From Actinomycetes bacterium (lineage in GTDB: Bacteria; Actinomycetota; Actinomycetes; Nanopelagicales; Nanopelagicaceae), in assembly GCA_025355305.1 (NCBI GenBank), contig JANXZW010000015.1:47655-111654 (forward strand): 64,000 nucleotides of DNA, written 5' to 3'. Both the position numbers and the translations under genes were made by a program. The number at the start of each line of letters is the position of its first letter. Position 1 is the first letter of the stretch. The notes beneath the pieces were generated by a model. The model worked only from the letters and a program-made list of their open reading frames with translations, did not search any database and was not told where the DNA came from. Positions 15,338 through 24,466 of this stretch are shown here, one piece after another.

Positions 15338-16348
15338 GTGGTTATTCAAAAGCCGAAGTCGGCAATCTTGCTTGTTGGAGGGTTAGGAACACGACTCCAT
15401 CCACTCACTCTGCAAACTCCCAAACCCATGCTCTCTGTGGCGGGTATTCCTTTTACAGAGCATCAAATCGTGAAGGCGCGCGCCGCTGGAATCAAAGAGA
15501 TCGTTTTAGCAACCTCATACCTGGCTGAGGTATTCGAGCCGTACTTCGGGAATGGTGAGAGATTTGGGATAGAGATTTCGTATGCGGTGGAGGAGAGCGC
15601 CCTTGGAACGGGAGGAGCAATAGCTAATGCCGCAGCGTTACTGCAGAGCGATGGTCCAGTCGTGATCTTTAACGGGGATGTCCTAAGCAGCCACGATCTG
15701 CACGCGCAGATGGAGCTGCACGCATCCCAGAACGCAGATGTGACACTTCATCTCACCACTGTCCCAGATGCGCGTGCGTATGGCGTTGTCGAAATGGATG
15801 ATGTAAGGATTCTTACCTTCAATGAGAAGATGGAAAACCCACCCACAAATATTATTAACGCCGGTTGTTACATCTTTAACCGTGAGGTCATTGCCGCGAT
15901 TCCACCTGGGCGGGTGGTGAGTGTTGAACGCGAGACTTTCCCCGAATTGATTGCTTCCCACGCGAATCTACTTGGCTACGTCGACTCTTCTTATTGGTTA
16001 GATATCGGAACTCCCGCCGCACTCCTGCAGGCCAACAGAGATCTGATCTCGGCAGTGGCCTACTCTGATGCCTTCTCTCACCTTATGGAGGGCTCAGAAT
16101 TTACGCGCGTAGGTTCGGCACTGATAGCGCACGACGCCCAGATTGACCCCAGCGCAATTATTCGTGCGGGATCTTTGATCAGCCGCGGAGTAAAAGTCCA
16201 TAGTGGAGTCGTCATAGATGGCAGTGTGATCGGTGAGTCGGCCCAAATTGGAGAAGGCGCGCGCCTCAAGGAGAGCTTCGTTGCCGCTGGCACCAAAATT
16301 CCCAATGGATTTATCGCGGAGAGTGAATTTTTCGGTTTTTCAGATTAG
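15338..16348 (+). CDS. manC: Sugar-nucleotide transferase, mannose-1-phosphate guanylyltransferase-like (ManB/RmlA2)
   Basis: Makes an NDP-sugar, most likely GDP-mannose, for envelope glycans. The 336-residue protein begins with the nucleotidyltransferase signature AILLVGGLGTRLHPLT and KPML, has FNGDVLSS as the metal-binding Asp motif, and ends with a left-handed beta-helix (about 245-330). Its place just before whiB and upstream of phosphomannomutase matches the Rv3264c neighbourhood. Sugar specificity is not readable from sequence alone. The start is GTG, six bases after dapC. Confidence 0.8.
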   Translation: MVIQKPKSAILLVGGLGTRLHPLTLQTPKPMLSVAGIPFTEHQIVKARAAGIKEIVLATSYLAEVFEPYFGNGERFGIEISYAVEESALGTGGAIANAAALLQSDGPVVIFNGDVLSSHDLHAQMELHASQNADVTLHLTTVPDARAYGVVEMDDVRILTFNEKMENPPTNIINAGCYIFNREVIAAIPPGRVVSVERETFPELIASHANLLGYVDSSYWLDIGTPAALLQANRDLISAVAYSDAFSHLMEGSEFTRVGSALIAHDAQIDPSAIIRAGSLISRGVKVHSGVVIDGSVIGESAQIGEGARLKESFVAAGTKIPNGFIAESEFFGFSD

Positions 16349-16365
16349 AAAAACCTCTTTGGGAC

Positions 16366-16394
16366 TTGACGGAAAGGGATTACACGCGTGTAAT
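16366..16394 (+). promoter_or_regulatory. Sigma-70-type promoter of whiB
   Basis: TTGACG (16366-16371) and TGTAAT (16389-16394) are separated by exactly 17 bases. The gene starts at 16460 after a leader with a good Shine-Dalgarno. This is the strongest -35/-10 pair seen in the window. Confidence 0.6.
16379..16394. promoter_or_regulatory. Perfect 16-bp palindrome, probable operator over the whiB -10 box
   Basis: ATTACACGCGTGTAAT is identical to its reverse complement and covers the last part of the spacer and the whole -10 hexamer. Its position suits a repressor operator. The binding protein is unknown. Confidence 0.55.
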
Positions 16395-16459
16395 TCTCCT
16401 AGTGCGCTTCTGTGCCCCGCCCAAGTGGTAAAACTTGTGCAAGAGTTTGAGGAGAAGCT

Positions 16460-16756
16460 ATGTCAGATCGTCAGCTCGCTGCCCAGGGAGAAATTGCCAT
16501 GGGTGGTCTCACCAGTCTCAACTCCTCTTCAAACCCCGACCTCTCCTGGCAAGAGCGCGCTCTCTGTGCCCAGACCGATCCCGAGGCTTTCTTTCCTGAG
16601 AAGGGTGGCTCCACGCGCGAGGCGAAGCGAGTCTGCCTCTCCTGCGATGTACGCTCCGAATGCTTGGAATACGCTCTCGGTCATGATGAGCGCTTTGGAA
16701 TTTGGGGTGGCCTCTCGGAGCGAGAGCGTCGTCGCCTCAAGCGTCGTTCGGCCTAA
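16460..16756 (+). CDS. whiB2: WhiB-family iron-sulfur transcriptional regulator (WhiB2/WhmD-like)
   Basis: A 98-residue Fe-S regulator that works through the primary sigma factor. The four cluster ligands are Cys36, Cys59, Cys62 and Cys68 in the usual C-x(n)-C-x2-C-x5-C order, followed by the FGIWGGLSERERRRLKRR turn and basic tail. Its position between the sugar-nucleotide transferase and phosphomannomutase genes is that of WhiB2/WhmD, linked to septation and cell division. The ATG at 16460 follows GAGGAGAAGCT. An internal Met at residue 14 is an alternative start. Confidence 0.92.
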   Translation: MSDRQLAAQGEIAMGGLTSLNSSSNPDLSWQERALCAQTDPEAFFPEKGGSTREAKRVCLSCDVRSECLEYALGHDERFGIWGGLSERERRRLKRRSA

Positions 16757-16786
16757 CGCACTCTCAATCCCTTACGTGAGTGCCAG

Positions 16787-19700
16787 ATGATGGCAACAGG
16801 CTCCTCTTCATCGCAGAGCGCTCATCAGGCCCACTCCGAAGTAGACCTCTCACATTTCTTTGTAACGGCGATCATAGTTACCCACGATGGCGCAGCATGG
16901 CTCCCTGAGGTAATCGCAGCTCTCTCTTCGCAGAAGCGTCCTATCGATCGTGTAATCGCGGTAGATACCGGTTCTGTGGATGCCTCGGCAAAGTTATTGC
17001 GCGCCGCTGGAATTACCTGCATTCCTGCCGAACGCGATCTTGGCTACGGAGATGCTATTGAAATTGCCCTAGAACAAATTCCTAAACTTCATCATCCTGC
17101 GGAGCTAGCGGGGCTAACAGAGCCAGCGGATCTGTTTCATGAAATGATCTGGTTGATCCACGATGATTGCGCGCCTGCAAAAGATGCACTCCAATTACTT
17201 TTAGAGGCGATCAAAGATCGTCCGCAAGTTGTGATTGCAGGCCCTAAGTTATTGGGCTGGTATGACCGTGATCATCTTCTTGAGGCTGGTATTTCCATCG
17301 CCCCTAATGGCGCGCGCTGGACCGGCTTGGAGGCGCGTGAACAGAATCAAGGACAGCACGATGAAATAAAAGAGGTACTTTCGGTAAGTACCGCCGGCAT
17401 GCTTGTGCGCCGAGCCGCCTTTGAGGAGCTAGGTGGATTAGATCCAAACTTGGCACTCTTTCGCGATGATGTTGACCTTGGATGGAGAGCCTACGTCGCA
17501 GGGTTCAGCGCGATCTGCGTTGGTGCGGCAAGCGCCTTTCATGCCGAAGCCGCTGCAAGTGAGCGTCGAACCGTGGATGTATCTGAAGCTTTTTTGCATC
17601 GCCCACTGCTTCTCGATCGCAGAAATGCTGCCTATGTAATGCTTGCCAACTCCTCATGGTGGATGGTGCCGTGGCTCATCATTCAATTGCTTGGCACCAG
17701 TCTACTTCGCGTGATTTTTGATCTTCTCGCCAAATTGCCGGGGTATGCCGGAGATGAAATTGCAGCGGTTGCACTCCTTCTCATCCATCCCGCCGATCTG
17801 ATCAAGGCGCGTCGTTCCAGGAGAAGAAAGCGCCTGCTCTCGCCCTCTGTAGTCGCTGCGTTCATTCCACCGCGGGGCAGTCAGATACGTGCAGGCTTTG
17901 ATCAGGTGACCAATACCATTTCGCAGCGTCTGGCGAGTTCAACCGAATTTGAAACTGCGCCGCAGCAGAGTTACTCCGATCTGGGAGTTATAAGCGAAGA
18001 GTTTGATGAACCAGATTTCTCTCTACCGGCTCGCACCTCGATTATTCGCAGATTCATTCGGCGCCCCGACTCGCTTTCGCTAATTGGCATTATTGCTCTC
18101 GCAATTATTTCGGCTCATGCCAGATTCGGTTCCCTGGATGGGGGCGCGTTGGGCTTTATCCCGACAAGTGGGGCTGACCTCTTGCGCAACTATGCACAGG
18201 CGTGGCACTTAGTGGGGATGGGCTCTGCCGTTGCTGCCCCCCCTTGGATGGCGATCATCGCAATCGCCTCTCTCGCCACACTCGGCCATCTATCGCTATT
18301 TGTAACGCTCCTCTTTCTTATAACCCCACCGCTCGCCTTTATTATCTTTGTGACGTCTCTGCGACGCATTGGAATTTCGCAGAATAGTTCTACTTTTGGT
18401 GGCTTGGTGTATGTACTAACGCCGCTCCTGTGGAGCTCTCTCAATCAGGGGCGTATAGATATTCTGGTGCTCTACCTACTTGCACCAATCTTCATTGTGG
18501 TTAATCCGTTGATGCTCTCAATGGTTGCCATCTCGTGGCGTCGAGTTTTTGCCACGACCCTACTGATCTCCGTCGTGGTCTCCTTCTCTCCGCTTCTGCT
18601 TGCCACCTGGCTGATCGTTCAGTTCTCCCTTCTGATTCGTGAGGTCATAGGTATCGCAGGTAATTCGCAAAAGAGCGCAGGGTGGATCGAGCGCATTGAG
18701 AGCACGGTCTTTCGACCAATTGCGAAGCGGTTTGCCGCTTTCATCTCAGCGCTGCTGCTTACCCTGCCGTGGTCACTTGGCCTCTTGATCCATCCAACAG
18801 AATTTCTCCTCACTCCCGGTATTCCACTAGCTAATGGTGGGACGGTACAAACCTTGCTCTCCAATCCAGGTGGTCAAGGTGCACCGGCCTGGTGGGTGAT
18901 CGCACCCGTCACACTCTTTATGCTCTTTAGCGCCTTTATTCGTTCCATGCGAAGGAGCGCGTTGGTCAGCGCCGCAATCCTGGCCGCCGCAATTTTGTTA
19001 AATGCTCTCCACCTTTCGGGGCATGGCGCTACCGAGCCGGTGTATGTTGGCGCAGCTTTCCTCGTTATTTCGATTATTTTGATTCCACCGATGTTGGTCG
19101 TCTTGGAAAAGGTTACGCCGAACCTACGACTGCGAAATCTTGGAATTTCTCATCTCGCAATCGCGGGTGCAACCCTCCTATCGTTTCTCAGTATCGCTCT
19201 CTTCGCTGGATGGGTGCTTGTAGGCCAATCAACTTCTCTCGTGCAATCGGATCAGAGTGATGTGGTTCCAGCCTTTCTCTCTGCAATTGCACAAAGCCCT
19301 GCCAAACCTAAGACGCTTGTGCTTTCCTCGACCCCGACTACTACAACATTTTTTATCTCGCGGGGCAATCGACTTGGTCTTGGAGATGCCGATGTCGTGA
19401 CGCAAACACCACCTCAAATAGCGGATGCAGTGAGTCAATTGATCTCGGGCTCAGGAGTAAGTGCAGCCAAAACCTTGGGAAGCTTTGGAATTCAATACTT
19501 TTTCCTTAAATCGCCCGTCGTTCCAGAGACCGCCCGAGTAATTGATGGGGTCGGGGGATTTACTCGGATGTCCGCCACGAAGATTGGAATCGTCTGGCAC
19601 ATTGTGGGTTCTTCACCGCGCGTTATGTTGACGTCGGCAGTTGGCAAGAACTACATAATTCCGGCTAGTGATATTGGGGCCACAGGGAACGCACCAGAGA

Positions 19701-19960
19701 CGGGCCAAATAACCTTGGCAGAGCAGTACGACCGGAGTTGGAGACTTATCAGCAATGGGGTCAATGTGCCGCTGCGGCATGCTCCCTCCGGCTCGCCGGT
19801 CTTTACAGTGACCTCGCCGGGCAAGGTGACGATTCTCTTTGACGCAACTGCGCATCGTGGTTTAATTTCTCTGCAGTTGCTTACCCTTCTGATTGCCGGC
19901 GTTATGGCTCTGCCATCAGGACGTCGCCGTCGCCAAGTTCCCCTAGAAGAGTTAGTTTAA
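16787..19960 (+). CDS. Large membrane glycosyltransferase, family 2
   Basis: A 1057-residue protein. Residues about 26-270 form a GT-A catalytic domain (TAIIVTHDGAAWLPEVIAAL, VIAVDTGSVDASAKLL, the DxD-like LIHDDCAP, and LFRDDVDLGWRAYVAGF). The rest holds about a dozen or more hydrophobic membrane segments and an outward-facing C-terminal region before a last helix and a basic tail (GRRRRQV). It belongs to an actinobacterial family encoded beside whiB2 and DUF5719, probably adding a sugar to a cell-envelope glycan from a lipid-linked donor. The acceptor is unknown. The gene ends three bases before the next start. Confidence 0.82.
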   Translation: MMATGSSSSQSAHQAHSEVDLSHFFVTAIIVTHDGAAWLPEVIAALSSQKRPIDRVIAVDTGSVDASAKLLRAAGITCIPAERDLGYGDAIEIALEQIPKLHHPAELAGLTEPADLFHEMIWLIHDDCAPAKDALQLLLEAIKDRPQVVIAGPKLLGWYDRDHLLEAGISIAPNGARWTGLEAREQNQGQHDEIKEVLSVSTAGMLVRRAAFEELGGLDPNLALFRDDVDLGWRAYVAGFSAICVGAASAFHAEAAASERRTVDVSEAFLHRPLLLDRRNAAYVMLANSSWWMVPWLIIQLLGTSLLRVIFDLLAKLPGYAGDEIAAVALLLIHPADLIKARRSRRRKRLLSPSVVAAFIPPRGSQIRAGFDQVTNTISQRLASSTEFETAPQQSYSDLGVISEEFDEPDFSLPARTSIIRRFIRRPDSLSLIGIIALAIISAHARFGSLDGGALGFIPTSGADLLRNYAQAWHLVGMGSAVAAPPWMAIIAIASLATLGHLSLFVTLLFLITPPLAFIIFVTSLRRIGISQNSSTFGGLVYVLTPLLWSSLNQGRIDILVLYLLAPIFIVVNPLMLSMVAISWRRVFATTLLISVVVSFSPLLLATWLIVQFSLLIREVIGIAGNSQKSAGWIERIESTVFRPIAKRFAAFISALLLTLPWSLGLLIHPTEFLLTPGIPLANGGTVQTLLSNPGGQGAPAWWVIAPVTLFMLFSAFIRSMRRSALVSAAILAAAILLNALHLSGHGATEPVYVGAAFLVISIILIPPMLVVLEKVTPNLRLRNLGISHLAIAGATLLSFLSIALFAGWVLVGQSTSLVQSDQSDVVPAFLSAIAQSPAKPKTLVLSSTPTTTTFFISRGNRLGLGDADVVTQTPPQIADAVSQLISGSGVSAAKTLGSFGIQYFFLKSPVVPETARVIDGVGGFTRMSATKIGIVWHIVGSSPRVMLTSAVGKNYIIPASDIGATGNAPETGQITLAEQYDRSWRLISNGVNVPLRHAPSGSPVFTVTSPGKVTILFDATAHRGLISLQLLTLLIAGVMALPSGRRRRQVPLEELV

Positions 19961-19962
19961 TA

Positions 19963-21270
19963 ATGAGAATAAAGAGTTTCCTCTTAGCAGTACGTGCTCC
20001 ATTTATTATCGGGGTGGCACTAACTATCGCCACCCTCCTTCCACATGCAGGGACCTTGATCTCGCAGGGGGGAAGCTATCCAGCCGTTGTCTGCCCAGGC
20101 GCACTGGGTGGAGCCACGGAGCAAATCTCCTTGCCTTCGGGTGGGATATCCACTCGTGCGGTTGCGGCGCGTAACCTGAAGTTAACTCTCGCTAAGTCGA
20201 GAGTTATTGCGGGTGGCGTTGCGCCGACATTTGTCAGTGGGAATCCCGGTTCGGAAGTTGCCTTCGAATCTCTCTTAGGAACCAGTACGGCTGATGCCGT
20301 TTGTGAAGTGGGTGATAATGATCAGTGGTTTATTGGAGGTTCTGCTGGGGTTACCAGCCAAGGAACTCTACAAATCATCAATAGCGGTTTGAGTGATTCG
20401 ATGGTCCAGATTTTTCCATACAACTCTAAGGTGGCCCTCGCACCTATCGCTCTAACGGTAATGGCGAACTCCGCAAAAAATATCGCCTTGGCATCCATTG
20501 CCCCAGGTGATGAAGCCCTTGCACTGCACCTGGTGACAGATTCCGGACGTGTAAGTTCATTTCTCCTGGATCATCGCCGAAGTGGATTAAAAGATCTTGG
20601 AGCTAGCTTTGTCACGCCTGTCGCAGCGCCGGCAACTACTAGCTATATCTCCGGCATTCTCGCCTCTGGAGCCAAGGTGGCATCAAGTATGCGATTTCTT
20701 GTTCCGGGAAATATTAATGCGTCTGTCCATCTCACAATCTTCTCGGCAGGCGGGGTTCTCACCCCGGTAGGTTTTGATGCCCTGACCATCGCGCACCAAA
20801 GGGTGATCGACCTCCCGCTACCTCAGATTGCTTTAAGTGGAGCGTATGGAATTGAAATCACCTCAGATCAGCCACTCTTTGCCGCAACACTCACTCGAAC
20901 TAGCGGTGCGGGAACCGACTTTGCCTGGGCGGGCCAACTCACTCCGCTCTCAAGTTTTAGAGTTAACTTCGCTGGTGCTCGGGCGCAATTCTTCTTTATG
21001 GGGAGCTCAATCTCTTTACAAGCGCAATGGGTCGATAACAAGGGTAAGCCCAATAGCACAAGAATTTCGGGTAGCTCTTACGCTTCCTGGCGCCCAGTTG
21101 GCGCACTCAACGGGGTTTCATTCAAACTTCTGAGCAAGAGACCGATTTATGGAGGGGCGATTGTCGCAAATGTTAACGGCGGTCTTAGTTATCTGCCGCT
21201 ACTCGCGAACCAACTGATCTCACGTTCGCAGGCCCCCGTTGCAGATCTACGTACTTTGGCGCGCCAATAA
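19963..21270 (+). CDS. DUF5719 family exported protein
   Basis: A 435-residue protein with a basic N-terminus and a hydrophobic segment (about 5-30) that acts as a signal or anchor. The remainder is beta-rich and Ser/Gly/Ala-rich, consistent with the DUF5719 family found next to the same glycosyltransferase in many actinobacteria. The two genes are separated by two bases and are surely co-transcribed, which suggests the protein assists the glycosyltransferase on the outer face of the membrane. No catalytic motif is visible. Confidence 0.75.
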   Translation: MRIKSFLLAVRAPFIIGVALTIATLLPHAGTLISQGGSYPAVVCPGALGGATEQISLPSGGISTRAVAARNLKLTLAKSRVIAGGVAPTFVSGNPGSEVAFESLLGTSTADAVCEVGDNDQWFIGGSAGVTSQGTLQIINSGLSDSMVQIFPYNSKVALAPIALTVMANSAKNIALASIAPGDEALALHLVTDSGRVSSFLLDHRRSGLKDLGASFVTPVAAPATTSYISGILASGAKVASSMRFLVPGNINASVHLTIFSAGGVLTPVGFDALTIAHQRVIDLPLPQIALSGAYGIEITSDQPLFAATLTRTSGAGTDFAWAGQLTPLSSFRVNFAGARAQFFFMGSSISLQAQWVDNKGKPNSTRISGSSYASWRPVGALNGVSFKLLSKRPIYGGAIVANVNGGLSYLPLLANQLISRSQAPVADLRTLARQ

Positions 21271-21290
21271 GTGGAGCAAATCCACCACTT
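21269..21290 (+). terminator. Short inverted repeat after the DUF5719 gene
   Basis: AAGTGG and CCACTT bracket ten bases, with an alternative GTGGA/TCCAC fold inside. There is no T-run afterwards, so it is at best a weak terminator or attenuator ahead of the DUF3499 promoter. Confidence 0.25.
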
Positions 21291-21306
21291 AGCGGGGCAG
21301 AGGCAC

Positions 21307-21312
21307 TAACCT
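21307..21312 (+). promoter_or_regulatory. Putative -10 box of leaderless DUF3499 promoter
   Basis: TAACCT ends 7 bases before the ATG at 21320; no Shine-Dalgarno is present. The same hexamer and spacing occur before the antiporter gene at 63870. Confidence 0.4.
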
Positions 21313-21319
21313 CTCGATT

Positions 21320-21685
21320 ATGCGAATAGAACAGAGATCGAGTCGTACCTGTTCGCGCGCAAGTTGTAAATTGCCGGCGGTCAAAACTCTTACCTATATT
21401 TATGCGGAGTCAACCGCGGTCCTGGGCCCCCTTGCGACATATGCTGAACCACATTCATACGATCTCTGCCTCTCTCATAGCGCGAAATTGACGCTGCCCA
21501 ACGGCTGGAGCGTTACAAAGTTAGAACCGGAGTCAGAGCAATCAGGACCTAGTGAAGATGATCTGATGGCGATCGCCAACGCGGTACGCGAAGTAGGCAA
21601 TCAGCAAGGGGGGACGAGACCCACCCCTCCACCGCCTACGGAAATTGGGCGACGGGGACACCTGCGCGCAATTCCCACAAATTAG
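21320..21685 (+). CDS. DUF3499 family protein
   Basis: A 121-residue protein with the DUF3499 pattern: RTCSRASCKLPAVKTLTYIY, AVLGPLATYAEPHSYDLC and LTLPNGWSV. Three conserved cysteines (two in CSRASC, one in YDLC) and His residues suggest a small zinc-binding fold. The family is actinobacterial and of unknown function, regularly placed between whiB2 and phosphomannomutase. The C-terminal 40 residues are polar, Pro-rich and probably disordered. Confidence 0.87.
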   Translation: MRIEQRSSRTCSRASCKLPAVKTLTYIYAESTAVLGPLATYAEPHSYDLCLSHSAKLTLPNGWSVTKLEPESEQSGPSEDDLMAIANAVREVGNQQGGTRPTPPPPTEIGRRGHLRAIPTN

Positions 21686-21730
21686 GAATCCCCAGGAAAT
21701 AATTTCATTTTGCGCCTCGCTATTCTCAAG

Positions 21731-21736
21731 TAGATT
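21731..21736 (+). promoter_or_regulatory. Putative -10 box of leaderless phosphomannomutase promoter
   Basis: TAGATT ends 6 bases before the ATG at 21743, with no Shine-Dalgarno. Confidence 0.4.
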
Positions 21737-21742
21737 TGAACC

Positions 21743-23110
21743 ATGTTCACTCGCGAAGAGCTCGACCGGGTCATCAAGGCTTATGACATCCGTGGCCTTG
21801 TCAAAAACCAGATAACTCCGGAGTTCACCTTTGTCCTTGGAAGTGCCTTCGCCCGTTTTCTAGCGGAGGAGAGGGAGCCTGGCACTGTGGTGATCGGCGA
21901 GGATATGCGCCCCTCCTCTGACGAGCTGGCGAGCGCCTTTGCCGACGGCTTGAACTCCCAAGGAGTCGATGTGATCCGCATCGGGCTCGCCTCCACCGAC
22001 ATGCTCTACTTTGCCTCCGGTTCGCTTCATCTTCCAGGCGCCATGTTCACAGCGAGCCATAATCCTGCCGCTTACAATGGAATTAAATTGTCGAAGTCGG
22101 GCGCGCGTCCTATTGGGGTGGAATCTGGGTTGCTACGAATCAAGTCGCTGATGGAGCACGGCGTTCCTGTCCAGGTGGGCCCGATCGGCAAGAGTTCAAG
22201 CCGTGAGCTACTGGATGACTATGTTGATTATCTCTTAAGCCTCTTCAGGCAGGACGAGTTCTCCACCGGTCGCAGACTCAAAGTCGTGATAGATGCCGGC
22301 AATGGCATGGCTGGTTTCACCGCCCCAGCGCTGATGGCGCGTTTAAATGTGGATCTCATTCCGCTCTACTTTGAACTTGATGGAAATTTCCCCAACCATG
22401 AAGCCAATCCCATTGAGCCAAAGAATTTGCGCGACCTCGTTAAAAAGGTGAAGAAGGAGCGGGCCGATATCGGCCTCGCCTTTGATGGTGATGCAGACCG
22501 CTGCTTCCTCGTTGACGAAGAGGGGGAGTTGGTAAATCCCTCTGCTCTGACCGCTCTCATTGCAATTCGTGAATTAAAACGTAAACCCGGCTCTGCAATC
22601 ATCTACAACCTCATCTCTTCGAAGGCGGTCCCTGAGATCATTGAAGAGCATGGTGGAGTTCCACTGCGTTCTCGTGTTGGCCACTCCTATATTAAGAAGT
22701 TGATGGCGGAGAGTGGGGCGATCTTTGGGGGAGAGCACTCAGGTCACTTTTACTTCGATGAGTTCTGGAGGGCTGATTCCGGAGCGCTGGCAGCTCTCTT
22801 CGCGATCGCCGAACTAGCTCACAGCGCCAAGCCGCTCTCTGAATTATTGGCTCCGCTGAACCGGTACTTCTCTAGCGGGGAGATTAATACCGAGGTCCCC
22901 GATCCACTGGCAAGCATTGCGGCGATTAAAGGGGCTTTCGCTAGTGATTTCGCGATTGATGAACTCGATGGCCTTACCGTTACGGCTCCTGAATGGTGGT
23001 TTAACCTGCGCGTCTCGAATACTGAGCCCCTACTCCGCCTCAACGCAGAGGCGATCTCCCCGAAGGAGTTGAAGGGGATTCAAGAGAGGGTCCTGGCGCT
23101 AATCGGGTAA
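21743..23110 (+). CDS. manB: Phosphomannomutase/phosphoglucomutase (ManB/PmmA)
   Basis: Interconverts mannose-6-phosphate and mannose-1-phosphate, feeding GDP-mannose synthesis by the transferase at 15338. The protein has 455 residues and all four alpha-D-phosphohexomutase domains. The phosphoserine is Ser105 (TASHNPAAYNGIKL), the metal loop is FDGDADRC, the sugar-binding loop is GGEHSGHFYF and the phosphate-binding loop is RVSNTEPLLRLN. The position matches Rv3257c. manA, usually nearby, is not in the window. Confidence 0.92.
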   Translation: MFTREELDRVIKAYDIRGLVKNQITPEFTFVLGSAFARFLAEEREPGTVVIGEDMRPSSDELASAFADGLNSQGVDVIRIGLASTDMLYFASGSLHLPGAMFTASHNPAAYNGIKLSKSGARPIGVESGLLRIKSLMEHGVPVQVGPIGKSSSRELLDDYVDYLLSLFRQDEFSTGRRLKVVIDAGNGMAGFTAPALMARLNVDLIPLYFELDGNFPNHEANPIEPKNLRDLVKKVKKERADIGLAFDGDADRCFLVDEEGELVNPSALTALIAIRELKRKPGSAIIYNLISSKAVPEIIEEHGGVPLRSRVGHSYIKKLMAESGAIFGGEHSGHFYFDEFWRADSGALAALFAIAELAHSAKPLSELLAPLNRYFSSGEINTEVPDPLASIAAIKGAFASDFAIDELDGLTVTAPEWWFNLRVSNTEPLLRLNAEAISPKELKGIQERVLALIG

Positions 23111-23188
23111 CCTTTAGTCCTACGGACGCCTGTCCACCACCTCTTAGATATAAATGTGAGATGTAAGCGAACCCTCGAAGGAGTTCTT

Positions 23189-24466
23189 GTGTCGGTTGAA
23201 ATTTTAGTGAGTTATGACATTGCAAATCCTGCCCTCGCCGCTGCTGGCAAGAAGAAAATCGAATGGGCAGAGCGCAATATGCCGGTCCTGGCCCAGATCA
23301 AAGAGCGATTTGAAATTGAGAAGCCGTTTGTTGGTATTCGTATCGCAGCCTGCATGCACGTGACCACAGAAACGGCCAATTTAATGCGCGCTCTCAAAGC
23401 AGGAGGAGCTGAGTTAGCTCTCTGCGCTTCAAATCCACTCTCCACCCAAGATGACACCGCTGCCGCACTGGTCCATGAATATGGGATCAACGTCTTTGCA
23501 CATAATGGCGTGGATCGCGCTGGTTACTACCGCGACCTCAACGGCGCTCTTGATATCAAGCCCAACCTGGTCTTCGATGATGGCTGCGATCTTGTTAATA
23601 CAATCCACACCTCGCGCACCGAGTTGCTCGGGGAAATCCTGGCAGGCTGCGAGGAGACAACAACTGGAGTTATTCGCCTGCGACAGATGGCAAAAGATGG
23701 CGCACTTAAATTTCCAATGATCGCCGTCAATGACACCGATACAAAGCATATGTTTGATAATCGCTTTGGAACCGGACAGTCGACAATGGATGCGATCTTC
23801 CGAGCAACTAATGGGCTCATTGCCGGTTCAACCGTCGTTGTATGCGGATTTGGATATTGTGGCAAGGGGGTCGCCGAACGCGCTCGCGGCATGGGAGCCA
23901 ATGTTGTGATCACGGAGATTGACCCGACTAAAGCACTTGATGCCATGATGCAGGGTTATCGCGTAATGAATTCGCTAGCGGCAGCCAAGATTGGTGACTT
24001 TTTCATCACCGTTACAGGTAATCGCGATGTACTTCGCGAAGAGCACTTCGAGGTGATGAAGGACGGCGCAATATTCGCCAACTCGGGTCACTTTGATATT
24101 GAGATCGATGTTGCTTGGCTAGAGAAGAACGCGGCACGCAAGAACAGTCGGATCCGTCACCAGACCGATGAGTATGTTCTAGCCGATGGACGTCGTCTGC
24201 TGCTCCTCGCCGAAGGTCGCCTAGTCAACCTCGGCGCCGCTGAAGGTCACCCGGCCTCTGTTATGGATATGTCATTCTCTGATCAAGCCCTTACCGCAGA
24301 ATGGTTGGTAAAGAGCGCGGCAGGTTTAGGAGCGGGTCTCCACGAAGTTCCTATTGAGATTGATAAAAAGGTTGCTTGCTTGAAGTTGGCAAGTATGGGA
24401 GTCACAATCGACACCTTGACCGCTGCGCAGGAGCATTACCTCAGCTCATGGGAGCACGGCAGCTAA
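23189..24466 (+). CDS. ahcY: S-adenosylhomocysteine hydrolase, short type
   Basis: Splits S-adenosylhomocysteine into homocysteine and adenosine with bound NAD. The 425-residue protein has the N-terminal DIANPALAAAGKKKIEWAERNMPVL segment, the NDTDTKHMFDNRFGTGQST substrate/NAD region, GFGYCGKGVAERARGMGA as the NAD-binding glycine motif and a GVTIDTLTAAQEHYLSSWE tail. Mycobacterial SahH is about 495 residues with a 40-residue insert; this one lacks it, like archaeal and Thermotoga enzymes. GTG at 23189 is chosen for its AAGGAG site; upstream codons add nothing conserved. Its stop overlaps the mtrA start (TAATG). Confidence 0.92.
   Translation: MSVEILVSYDIANPALAAAGKKKIEWAERNMPVLAQIKERFEIEKPFVGIRIAACMHVTTETANLMRALKAGGAELALCASNPLSTQDDTAAALVHEYGINVFAHNGVDRAGYYRDLNGALDIKPNLVFDDGCDLVNTIHTSRTELLGEILAGCEETTTGVIRLRQMAKDGALKFPMIAVNDTDTKHMFDNRFGTGQSTMDAIFRATNGLIAGSTVVVCGFGYCGKGVAERARGMGANVVITEIDPTKALDAMMQGYRVMNSLAAAKIGDFFITVTGNRDVLREEHFEVMKDGAIFANSGHFDIEIDVAWLEKNAARKNSRIRHQTDEYVLADGRRLLLLAEGRLVNLGAAEGHPASVMDMSFSDQALTAEWLVKSAAGLGAGLHEVPIEIDKKVACLKLASMGVTIDTLTAAQEHYLSSWEHGS

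Noticed and set aside
16334..16355. GGTTTTT/AAAAACC inverted repeat after the sugar-nucleotide transferase as a terminator
   Set aside because: The stem is A/T-rich, spans the stop codon and is not followed by a T-run.
23111..23188. SAH riboswitch in front of ahcY
   Set aside because: The 78-base leader has a short GGAC/GTCC hairpin, but I cannot find the conserved SAH riboswitch core.
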